This document shows, one piece after another, positions 1 to 6,800 of a DNA stretch of 32,315 nucleotides. The position numbers and the translations under genes were made by a program. The first letter of the stretch is position 1. Every line of letters starts with the position of its first letter. Under the pieces are notes generated by a model, which was not told the DNA's origin, searched no databases, and saw nothing but the letters and a program-made list of their open reading frames with translations. This DNA comes from Bacteroidales bacterium (GTDB lineage: Bacteria > Bacteroidota > Bacteroidia > Bacteroidales > Bacteroidaceae): contig JAAYDO010000066.1 of NCBI GenBank assembly GCA_012729225.1, positions 1 through 32,315 on the forward strand, written 5' to 3'.

Positions 1-936
1 TCTGGTGATCTGCCAACAGGTTCGGCAGCCCTGCTCTCTGGTGCGGTGAGACACAATGCAAGTGCAGTGGCTGGTGGAATGAATCCCATCACAGTGACTT
101 CTACTCAAGAGTTTTCCAAATTCTTCGTCGGAGTGAAAGGACGGGCGGGCTATATGGAATATCCTGCTACTCTTGCAAGTTCTCAGACCCGTCTTGATGG
201 CGATGCTCAGGATGTTACCTTTGTGTATAATGTGCCAGTGCAGTACAGTATTAATTTGAGCGAGAGCTTCACCTTGCAGATCTCTGCTGTGAATGCTGCT
301 GGTGAGGTGACTGCGGCTTATGAGATGCAGATCTCTCTCGTGCAGAGTCAGACAGGTGCTCTCAAGGTCACACTGACTTTCGACACTCCTAAGGATGTGG
401 ACCTCCACCTGTTCACTCCAAGTGGCGGACACATTTATTATGGAAACCGAGGTGTATATACCGAGTATGGTGAGAGAGAGATGGTCGATGGAGAAACTGT
501 TACCCCTATCCAATACGGTCTTGATGTCGATTCAAACCCTGGTTGTACTATTGATAATATCAACAATGAGAACATCTTCATTCCTCAGGAACTCATGGAG
601 AATGGTGTGTATGAGGTGAAGGTGGATCTGTATGAGAATTGCGACGTTACTATTGCAACAGCATGGACTGTTGTGGCTTATTATAAGGGTCGCGTCATCC
701 GTAATGAGTTCGAAGGTAAGGGCAATCCTGTGTCGGGCGTTTATCCTAAAGATGCAATAAGGGGTGATATGACTACTATCATGAAGTTCACCATCTCCGA
801 TGCACCTAACACTCCTAATGCTCAGACAAGAGCAGAAGGTGGAAGCGTTTGGAATAATAAGAAGTATGTGCCTATCCCGCTCACTCAGTCAGCAAAGGAT
901 AAGCTGGAACTTCTTCAATGGGAAAAAGGCTATTAA
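1..936 (+). CDS. Secreted DUF2135/YfaP-like protein, C-terminal part (5' partial)
   Basis: The reading frame is open to the left edge, so the start lies outside the window; the GTG at 46 is inside the gene. About 311 residues are visible. The middle contains a run around DVDLHLFTPSGGHIYYG, then LDVDSNPGC and a later ENIFIP segment. This resembles the DUF2135/YfaP-type beta-sandwich domain of secreted or surface proteins, in which acidic residues may bind metal. No catalytic residues are recognised. The C-terminus is a polar tail with no sorting domain and no membrane anchor. A strong hairpin terminator follows about 30 bp after the stop. The function is unknown; the domain assignment is by motif resemblance only. 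Confidence 0.6.
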   Translation, partial: SGDLPTGSAALLSGAVRHNASAVAGGMNPITVTSTQEFSKFFVGVKGRAGYMEYPATLASSQTRLDGDAQDVTFVYNVPVQYSINLSESFTLQISAVNAAGEVTAAYEMQISLVQSQTGALKVTLTFDTPKDVDLHLFTPSGGHIYYGNRGVYTEYGEREMVDGETVTPIQYGLDVDSNPGCTIDNINNENIFIPQELMENGVYEVKVDLYENCDVTIATAWTVVAYYKGRVIRNEFEGKGNPVSGVYPKDAIRGDMTTIMKFTISDAPNTPNAQTRAEGGSVWNNKKYVPIPLTQSAKDKLELLQWEKGY

Positions 937-964
937 AGGTCTTTGATATATGTATGTAATTTTG

Positions 965-999
965 GCAGGGGCTTCCGTGAGGAAGTCCCTGCTTTTTTT
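965..999 (+). terminator. Rho-independent terminator of the DUF2135 gene
   Basis: A 12-bp stem (arms 965-976 and 981-992, one G-U type mismatch) with a GTGA loop is followed at once by seven T residues. It starts 28 bp after the stop codon of the upstream gene. Confidence 0.85.
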
Positions 1000-1172
1000 G
1001 TGTTGCGGAGAAAAAGTGCTGATGGGTCTCCTCTCATTGTGTGAGAAAAATAGTTGGTGGGCTCTCCTTGTGAATTGGTGGTGTTTGATGTGGGTTCAAC
1101 AGAATTTACCATGCCCCGTCTCAATCATTAGGAGAAGTGAATAGAAGTATGCGTGCACAGGGAAGAAACAGT

Positions 1173-1313
1173 GGGATTTTCCTGCCATTTGACACCTCGC
1201 ATACTCGAATCATTCTTCACGCTCCAACGAACAATTGTTCAAGTGCCCATGAACAATGCTTCAAGTGCCAACGAACAATTGTTCGATGACTCATGAACCA
1301 TGCGTGCGTTTTT
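1173..1313 (+). repeat. 22-bp-period palindromic repeat array, copy 1
   Basis: Near-palindromic 12-bp cores begin at 1207 (GAATCATTCTTC), 1229 (GAACAATTGTTC), 1251 (GAACAATGCTTC) and 1273 (GAACAATTGTTC), exactly 22 bp apart. The next position in register, 1295, carries the cap GAACCATGCGTGCGTTTT. Linkers are 10 bp and related (AAGTGCCCAT, AAGTGCCAAC, GATGACTCAT). A left cap around TGCCATTTGACAC (1183-1195) is shared with copy 2. It lies between a terminator and the 3' end of the AraC gene. Confidence 0.9.
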
Positions 1314-1449
1314 GACCGCATGGGCATTGGATTGCCGAATAAACATAAAGAATTGTTTGTGAATAAGATATGAGGCATTCTTAGGGTAGGGGTGCTCTCC
1401 TTTATTCTCTTGGATGATTCGTGTTCTGTCAGTAATATGTTGGTAGGAG

Positions 1450-2070
1450 TTACCCTTTCATCTGCTTGGTGGCGGCTTTCCAGTCGCAGGGTGTCATGCC
1501 TGTAAATGCCTTGAAGGTGCGATGGAAAGAGGTCTCGTTTGAAAAGCCTGACTCACTCCACACACTGGAGAGTTTGCTCTCGGGGTTGTCCTGCAACATC
1601 CGTTTGGCATGTTCCACTCGCCATTCTGCCACAAACATGGTGAAGGAGCAACTCATCTTCTTGTTGATTGTGGCAGAGAGAATGTGGCGCTTCACTCCTA
1701 ACAGGGAGGCTAGATCAGACAGGCAGAAGCGATGGTCAAGAAAGGGCTTTTCCTTTTCCATCAGTTCTTGCGCACGTTCCATGATTTCCTCATGGACATC
1801 GTTGCTGAAGTGTGGTGTCTGTACTTCCCATGTGGATAGCGTTTGTTGCTCAGTGTCATTCTTGCAGATGCCCGCATCTTGGGGCTGTGCCTTCTTCTCA
1901 TCTTTCAGTGTGGGGAAAATATCGTTGTCGGGCAATTCTTTTGTGAGGAGTGTTTTGATCCAATACACAAGGCCTGCAATGACGATTAGTGCAGGGATGA
2001 GTGCTATCCACCAATGGGTTTCCAGAGTGGTGGGCGGCAATACTTGCGGTATTAGGAATAGCGTTCTCAT
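1450..2070 (-). CDS. Membrane-anchored AraC-family transcriptional regulator
   Basis: The product has 206 residues. A single hydrophobic segment at about residues 19-38 (HWWIALIPALIVIAGLVYWI) is followed by a charged linker of about 75 residues. The C-terminal half, about 110-203, is an AraC-type double helix-turn-helix. The first helix pair is around FCLSDLASLLGVKRHILSATI, and the second is around LSSVWSESGFSNETSFHRTFKAF with the usual TGMTPCDWK ending. No ligand-binding cupin, periplasmic sensor or REC domain is present, so the protein is much shorter than hybrid two-component regulators with the same C-terminal domain. ATG at 2070 is the only good start. It may be a membrane-tethered regulator that senses through a partner, or the remnant of a larger sensor. 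Its targets are not evident. Confidence 0.8.
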   Translation of the reverse strand: MRTLFLIPQVLPPTTLETHWWIALIPALIVIAGLVYWIKTLLTKELPDNDIFPTLKDEKKAQPQDAGICKNDTEQQTLSTWEVQTPHFSNDVHEEIMERAQELMEKEKPFLDHRFCLSDLASLLGVKRHILSATINKKMSCSFTMFVAEWRVEHAKRMLQDNPESKLSSVWSESGFSNETSFHRTFKAFTGMTPCDWKAATKQMKG

Positions 2071-2127
2071 TGCTCTGTCGGATATTTGATATGGTACATT
2101 GTCTTAACGAATGTCCAAATTCGACAA

Positions 2128-2135
2128 CAAATATA
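2128..2135 (-). promoter_or_regulatory. Possible -7 box for the AraC-type regulator
   Basis: On the minus strand this reads TATATTTG, which fits the Bacteroidetes -7 consensus TAnnTTTG, about 58 bp upstream of the ATG. No good TTTG is seen at the -33 distance, so the call is tentative. Confidence 0.35.
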
Positions 2136-2251
2136 CGGATTATTTTATTAATAATAGCATTTTTCTGAAAAAATTCACATATATTTATTAAAGAAAGAAT
2201 CAAGGGGAGGGTGTTTGTGAAACAGTGTTATTTATGAGGCTCTTATCTGTC

Positions 2252-2296
2252 TGTGTGCGCACACAAAAGCGTTGTTTTTGATTGTGTGCGTACACA
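2252..2296. promoter_or_regulatory. Two palindromic sites, possible operator pair
   Basis: TGTGTGCGCACACA at 2252-2265 is a perfect palindrome. TGTGTGCGTACACA at 2283-2296 is nearly the same. Their centres are 31 bp apart, about three helical turns, so they would face the same side of the DNA. They lie about 100 and 131 bp upstream of the predicted start of the RNA at 2389. The binding factor is not known. Confidence 0.5.
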
Positions 2297-2350
2297 TACG
2301 TTGATTTACATCAACAAAAGAGCGTTTTTTGGAAGAATGTCGCTCAAAGA

Positions 2351-2383
2351 TTTGATTTAGGTGGTAAAAAGGTCGTAACTTTG
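2351..2383 (+). promoter_or_regulatory. Bacteroidetes-type promoter for the candidate RNA
   Basis: TTTG at 2351-2354 and TAACTTTG at 2376-2383 are separated by 21 bp, matching the Bacteroidetes -33/-7 consensus fully. Transcription would start near 2389 on the plus strand, where no plausible protein gene follows. Confidence 0.75.
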
Positions 2384-2388
2384 CAGTG

Positions 2389-2726
2389 TCAAAAGAAAAA
2401 AGACAAACGAGTAAAAGCAAAACGACAGGTTTTGATAAGCTTGACAGAACACTCGGAAGAGGCACGGACATGAAAGTTCACTGCTAAAGAGATGGAAACT
2501 TCAAGCAAACATAGGTTAGAAGGTATTAGTTAAGGTAAGCATTAGATCGTAATCTCAAAAGGTTAGTTTTTTCAGGTAAAATAGATTGTTTTAATAAGGA
2601 TAACAACACAGTAATTAGACATAGGTTATACAATAGGTTTTAGGTTAGTAAAGATTGGTTCATTTTTCATGAATTGTGAAAAATGACAAGAAAAGTGAAG
2701 TCCGAGATGGATTTCATTTTTTGTTT
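2389..2726 (+). ncRNA. Candidate non-coding RNA, about 340 nt
   Basis: A full promoter stands just upstream and a hairpin plus T-rich tract ends the interval. Between them there is no credible reading frame. The sequence is AT-rich and repeats short motifs such as ATAGGTTA and GGTTAG. It contains a 10-bp perfect hairpin at 2660-2686. It does not show the landmarks of tmRNA, RNase P RNA or SRP RNA. A long untranslated leader for a missed small protein, or an RNA of a known Bacteroidales family that I do not recognise, remain possible. The boundaries are inferred from the promoter and terminator only. Confidence 0.5.
2695..2726 (+). terminator. Intrinsic terminator of the candidate RNA
   Basis: A 9-bp stem including G-U pairs (arms 2695-2703 and 2709-2717) with loop GAGAT is followed by a T-rich tract ending TTTTTGTTTT. 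Confidence 0.6.
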
Positions 2727-3010
2727 TAAAGTGTTGATATGCCAGTTTGGGAATGCTTGTCTCTGGAACTGTTGTCTCTAAATCGCATATAATCATCTAT
2801 ATTGCATTCGTTTTCAAGCATCCCTCACTGTCCTCTTTCGCTTTTCTGGGCAGAGAGGGGTTGTTTCCTGTCTGGAAAAGTGGAGTGGTGTCTTGTGGAA
2901 TAGAAATATTGAAGAGAAATGCCTCGAAATGTCATTGACAGAAGGTTGTTTGAGAAATAAAAAGTGTGATAGTGCCTAAAATTATTGTTTTAACACATTT
3001 TTTATTCGTT

Positions 3011-3045
3011 TAACTTTGTATGTAAAAGTGAAAAGACTATCTTTG
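3011..3045 (+). promoter_or_regulatory. Promoter region of the histidine kinase
   Basis: Two -7 type boxes occur: TAACTTTG at 3011-3018 (a TTGTTT lies at the -33 distance, 2985-2990) and TATCTTTG at 3038-3045. The second has TTTG at 3015-3018, spaced 19 bp. Because the second box overlaps the GTG at 3045, translation more likely starts at ATG 3063 or later. Confidence 0.55.
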
Positions 3046-3062
3046 TGCTGTCAAAAGCAAAG

Positions 3063-3878
3063 ATGGGTTGTATGATTAGTATGCTGAACATAATACTCAT
3101 GGTCATCATCGTCGTGTTGGTTCTTGCCTTGGTGATGGTGAGTTTCATGTATCTGAGAGAACATAGATCAGGTGAGCTCTATAAGCACGGTGTGGCTATT
3201 CAGAAGGAATACCTACAGAACATGAGTCATGATATTCGCACGCCGATGAATGCAATCTGTGGCTTCTCGCAGATTCTATGCAACAAGCAGATTCGTGACA
3301 TGCTGTCGGAAGAGGAAATAGAGGAATACAATATGGTCATCCAGAGCAACACTGACTTTTTGAGCACTCTGGTAAATGACATCCTTGACATTTCCGATAT
3401 GGAAAGCGGTAAGTATAAAATCAATATGGGCACTTGCTACGTTAATGATGTGTGTCGGCAGGTCATTAGCACAGTGAAGTATCGCTGTCCCGATGGTGTG
3501 AACTTGTATATGACCTCAGAGGTGGATGATGATTTTACCATCCAGAGTGACTCTAAGCGTGTGTCTCAGGTAATTATGAATTTCCTCACCAATGCCGAGA
3601 AGCATACCGAAGTGGGAGAGATTCATGTGGATGTGTCGCTCAAGGAGAATCCAGGCATGGTCACGTTCTCTGTCACAGATAAAGGCTCGGGTGTTCCTCC
3701 CGAGAAGGCAGAGGTCATCTTCCAGCGATTTGAGAAGGTCAATACAATGAATGGCGGCACAGGTCTGGGGCTTGCCATTTGCAGGCAGATAGCCACTCAG
3801 TTGGGAGGTGTGGCAAAGTTGGACGCAACACACACGGGCAAGGGTGCAAGGTTTATTTTCACGCATCCTATCAAGTGA
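3063..3878 (+). CDS. Small membrane-bound sensor histidine kinase without a sensor domain
   Basis: About 271 residues from ATG 3063. One N-terminal membrane segment (about residues 5-28, ILMVIIVVLVLALVMVSFMY) leads directly into the HisKA domain with the H-box NMSHDIRTPMNA; the phospho-accepting His is about residue 56. The ATPase domain has the N-box MNFLTNAEKHT, G1 DKGSGV, F-box FQRFEKV and G2 GTGLGLAI, so the catalytic core is complete. There is no PAS, HAMP or periplasmic domain, and no response regulator gene is adjacent. The input and partner are unknown. The kinase may sense through the membrane segment or respond to another protein. An upstream GTG at 3045 is less likely as start because a promoter box overlaps it. 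The gene ends before a strong bidirectional hairpin. Confidence 0.85.
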   Translation: MGCMISMLNIILMVIIVVLVLALVMVSFMYLREHRSGELYKHGVAIQKEYLQNMSHDIRTPMNAICGFSQILCNKQIRDMLSEEEIEEYNMVIQSNTDFLSTLVNDILDISDMESGKYKINMGTCYVNDVCRQVISTVKYRCPDGVNLYMTSEVDDDFTIQSDSKRVSQVIMNFLTNAEKHTEVGEIHVDVSLKENPGMVTFSVTDKGSGVPPEKAEVIFQRFEKVNTMNGGTGLGLAICRQIATQLGGVAKLDATHTGKGARFIFTHPIK

Positions 3879-3950
3879 TGCTCCTGAAAAGAGATTTCTT
3901 CAGCAACAAAATCCTTGTATGAAAAGTGCTGGTGGAAAATGTAATGATTC

Positions 3951-4007
3951 ATATAACGTGGGTGCGGTGATTTTGAAATAGCGAAAATCACCGCACCCAC
4001 GTTATAT
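3951..4007. terminator. 24-bp perfect hairpin between convergent genes
   Basis: Arms 3951-3974 and 3984-4007 are perfectly complementary over 24 bp around a 9-nt loop (GAAATAGCG). It lies between the 3' ends of the plus-strand kinase and the minus-strand lipoprotein gene, so it can terminate both. TTTT sits at the inner end of the stem rather than as a long tail, and an AT-rich run follows on the right. Confidence 0.65.
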
Positions 4008-4035
4008 ACATTTATATATATGGCTTATCGCTTTC

Positions 4036-5016
4036 TCATTCCTTCACGTTCTTAATGATGATTTTCCCGAAGAAGAAAATCATGAGGGCAAGGATGATGT
4101 AGCCAATGTAGATGAGGGTGGTCCAGGAGACCACAAGATAGACAACCATGCCCACACCGCCTATTTTGGCAAGATGGATGATGCCAGGAAGGAAGTAGAA
4201 GTGATGGTACACTTCCTCGATGATGGCTATGTAGTTGATGATGACCAGCCAGAGAGTGACCACAAGGGCCGCCATTAAGGGTGGGAGCACGAGTGGATTG
4301 AGAGTGGGATGGTAATAGTATTCTTGCCAAAACTCTGGCACAAAATTCTGCACGCTGGCATAGAGAGAGGCCATGATGGCCACCGACATTAGGAAGAGCG
4401 CAGGATAGGGACTTTTCATTTCGTTCAGCAGTCGGGAGACATCTAACAGTTCCCTTGCTTTCATGTTCTTTCTCCTTCTGATAAACACGGCACAAAGACC
4501 GAGAGCCATAATGGCGCTCATCCATATGAAACGGCTGCTGGAGAGGGTGTGGAGCAATTGTGATATGAGGTCATCGGGGGTTGTTCCTCTGAGCAGTTCA
4601 CGTTCAGGAATCCATCCCATCGTGTGCTGATTGCTTGCCACTTTCACCCATATAGAGTCAATCGTGTCGTTAGGCATGTTCTTGATGTCTGCCACTGCAA
4701 TGATGTCTCCTGCATGCACATGGAAAGTGTCTGTCAGAAGGTCTCCTTCTCGTGGGATAAGGCGTAAGGAATCTGCTTTCACACGGAAATTGAAGTTCTC
4801 GGAGTAGTGGTGGGTGAGCCTAAACACGAGGGAGTCCACCTGCCGGGGGGTAAGTGACATCAGGGTGGTATCTGCCAGTGTGGTGGTATCTACAATATTG
4901 ACAATAGTGGCGACAGAGCCTGTGTCCTTTGGTGCATCTGCGTCTGTAGGGACTCCAGAGCCACCTACACAGGCTGTGATAAGGATGCAGAGGATGATGT
5001 AGAGGAGTTTTCTCAT
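4036..5016 (-). CDS. Lipoprotein with SH3-like domain and multiple membrane segments
   Basis: The product has 326 residues. It starts with a lipoprotein signal (LLYIILCILITAC, Cys at about 16). A Thr/Asp-rich region follows, then a segment at about 100-145 that resembles a bacterial SH3-like fold (GDIIAVADIKN ... IWVKVASN ... GWIPERELL). The C-terminal half has about five hydrophobic segments: near 165-180, 208-224, 243-270, 277-298 and 300-320. It begins 9 bp downstream of the U32 gene stop on the same strand, so it is very probably the last gene of that operon. The family is not recognised by name. The combination of a lipid anchor, a cell-wall-type domain and a membrane region suggests an envelope role, but no reaction can be assigned. 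Confidence 0.65.
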   Translation of the reverse strand: MRKLLYIILCILITACVGGSGVPTDADAPKDTGSVATIVNIVDTTTLADTTLMSLTPRQVDSLVFRLTHHYSENFNFRVKADSLRLIPREGDLLTDTFHVHAGDIIAVADIKNMPNDTIDSIWVKVASNQHTMGWIPERELLRGTTPDDLISQLLHTLSSSRFIWMSAIMALGLCAVFIRRRKNMKARELLDVSRLLNEMKSPYPALFLMSVAIMASLYASVQNFVPEFWQEYYYHPTLNPLVLPPLMAALVVTLWLVIINYIAIIEEVYHHFYFLPGIIHLAKIGGVGMVVYLVVSWTTLIYIGYIILALMIFFFGKIIIKNVKE

Positions 5017-5025
5017 ACGATGGGA

Positions 5026-6717
5026 CTATTGTTTTGATATAGATGGTGATGCAAGGTAAACTTCCATCATGCAGTTTTTACAGTCGAAGGCAAGGCGGAA
5101 CGAGGCGCCGTTGGCAAGAGAGAGCGTGAGTTCCTCGCCTTTGAGGTTGGGCACAGTTCTGCGACCGACGCCTGCCTCTTCTTTCTTCTCTTTCAGGCAG
5201 ATGCCCAGTTGCCTGCGGATGCAGTATCGGCAAATCATGACGGGCACGCTGGCATCATGGGTGAGTTCGTATGGTTTAGGCACTTCGACAGAAATGGGTT
5301 CATGCACTTGTCTCTCTAATGGATAGAACTTCATTCGTTCGGTGGCGAGTGCGTCAGAGAGGGTGCGTCGCCAACTTGTAAGCATGGACGAGGGAATGAA
5401 GTAGTTCTTTTTGAAATGGATGGTTACTTGACGTGCTTCAAAAACCGTTTCACCCAGTTTGCTCAGTTGTCGTTGTATATTTTCTTTCTGATGCGTGCGT
5501 GCCAGTTCAAAGTTGTTCTCAAAAGCCACTTGTGCTGTAAGTCCGTCCTCGTCAATCATGGTGATGTGATCCTCGTAGAGATGAATGTCCGTATAGATGC
5601 GTCGCTCTGAGGAAGGTTTTACCAACATCTTGTCCCACTCGATGTCCTGATTACGGTAGTACTGCACATGAGGTGCTGGTCGGAAGGTATCAGCATTGCT
5701 GATGCTGAAACCTTGCAACTTTCCATGATCGAGATAGCATAGTCCGTCGCCATTATGCAGTAGGGTGTTGCGTGTCACAGGTTCACCCATAGCCTTGGGT
5801 GTGTCGAGATTGGCATCGGGCTTATTTGTGTCTTTCACAAATCCTCTGTTAAAACTCTTTCGCACATCAGGCTGGAATTTCAGGTGGACATGACCAGAGG
5901 AAGAACGGCAAAACTCCTTCGGATGGCGAGCAATCACTTCGTCCAGAGCTTTTGAGTAGGCTGCAGTCACATTCTTTACGTAGGTGACATCCTTCAGCCT
6001 TCCCTCAATCTTGAGCGATGATGCACCTGCCAAGAGCAGTTGCTCCAGATTGTCTATCTGATTGTTGTCGCGCAGAGAGAGCAGATGCTTGTCTTTTAAG
6101 ATAGGCTTGCCATCAGCCTTCAGGTCGAATGCCATGCGACATACCTGTGCGCACTCACCTCTGTTGGCGCTTCTGCCAAAGAGTGCTTCGCTGGCATTGC
6201 ATCTGCCACTTAGGCACACGCAGAGAGCACCGTGGACGAACACCTCCAGTTTGGTGTGAGGGCATTCCCTATGAATCTCTGCTATCTCTGCAATGGAGAG
6301 TTCACGTGCCAACACCACCTGGCGGTAGCCCAGACACTCCAGCATCTTCACCTTCTCCACTGTGCGGTTGTCCATCTGCGTGCTGGCATGCAACGGGATA
6401 GGGGGAAGTCTGAGTGAGAGCAATTGCATATCCTGCACGATGAGGGCATCCACGTCAATATCGTGCAAGTCTTGAATGAGTTTCTCCACCTTCGGCATCT
6501 CACCAGGCAGGATGACTGTGTTCACCGTCACATATACCTTCGCCTTGTAGAGATGGGCAAAGCGTACCAGTCGGGCAATGTCTTCCACACTGTTGCCTGC
6601 CGCTGCTCGTGCGCCATGGGAAGTTGCACCTATATAGACAGCATCAGCACCATGCTTGATTGCTTCGATGCCGATGTCTGCTGTTTTTGCGGGTGCTAAG
6701 AGTTCGATGCTTCGCAT
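5026..6717 (-). CDS. U32 peptidase-family protein (RlhA/TrhP type)
   Basis: The product has 563 residues. The N-terminus has the U32 opening ELLAPAKTADIGIEAIKHGADAVYIG. The family signature is at about 158-175 (EVFVHGALCVCLSGRCNAS), with further cysteines at 189 and 193. A C-terminal extension carries a second group of cysteines (CRYCIRRQLGIC near 500 and CKNC near 548). U32 proteins in E. coli (TrhP, RlhA) are needed for 5-hydroxylation of cytidine or uridine in RNA and bind an iron-sulfur cluster; true protease activity is doubtful for most members. The length and C-terminal Cys region fit the RlhA branch better than the shorter TrhP. It lies 83 bp after metA and 9 bp before the lipoprotein gene. 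The RNA target is inferred, not shown. Confidence 0.85.
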   Translation of the reverse strand: MRSIELLAPAKTADIGIEAIKHGADAVYIGATSHGARAAAGNSVEDIARLVRFAHLYKAKVYVTVNTVILPGEMPKVEKLIQDLHDIDVDALIVQDMQLLSLRLPPIPLHASTQMDNRTVEKVKMLECLGYRQVVLARELSIAEIAEIHRECPHTKLEVFVHGALCVCLSGRCNASEALFGRSANRGECAQVCRMAFDLKADGKPILKDKHLLSLRDNNQIDNLEQLLLAGASSLKIEGRLKDVTYVKNVTAAYSKALDEVIARHPKEFCRSSSGHVHLKFQPDVRKSFNRGFVKDTNKPDANLDTPKAMGEPVTRNTLLHNGDGLCYLDHGKLQGFSISNADTFRPAPHVQYYRNQDIEWDKMLVKPSSERRIYTDIHLYEDHITMIDEDGLTAQVAFENNFELARTHQKENIQRQLSKLGETVFEARQVTIHFKKNYFIPSSMLTSWRRTLSDALATERMKFYPLERQVHEPISVEVPKPYELTHDASVPVMICRYCIRRQLGICLKEKKEEAGVGRRTVPNLKGEELTLSLANGASFRLAFDCKNCMMEVYLASPSISKQ

Positions 6718-6800
6718 GGGGGATGGGGAAATGCTTGTTCTTGTTTGAAAAGAGTCTTCTGAATGAGTTTTCTGATATGTTGAAGGAAAAGGCCTCAGGC

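Larger units (their letters stand above)
937..1449. other. Gene-free interval 937-1449
   Basis: This stretch holds the terminator at 965-999 and repeat array copy 1 at 1173-1313. The rest (1000-1172 and 1314-1449) shows no convincing reading frame, promoter or RNA structure. Short frames over 933-1144 run through the terminator and look like chance. Confidence 0.6.
2071..3062. other. Gene-free interval 2071-3062
   Basis: About 1 kb without a convincing protein gene. It contains a possible AraC promoter, two paired palindromes (2252-2296), a full Bacteroidetes promoter (2351-2383), a candidate RNA gene (2389-2726) with a terminator, and the histidine-kinase promoter region (about 2985-3045). 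In 2727-2984 nothing is recognised; the 63-codon frame at 2747-2938 has no family resemblance and follows the terminator directly. Confidence 0.55.

Noticed and set aside
950-1144. 64-codon frame after the DUF2135 gene
   Set aside because: It runs through the terminator hairpin, is Trp/Cys-rich in a non-biological way and has no family resemblance.
1173-1313. CRISPR array
   Set aside because: The period is regular, but units are 12 bp with 10-bp linkers that are themselves related, and no cas genes occur in the window.
2747-2938. 63-codon frame before the histidine kinase
   Set aside because: It starts shortly after a terminator with no promoter or recognisable domain; treated as chance.
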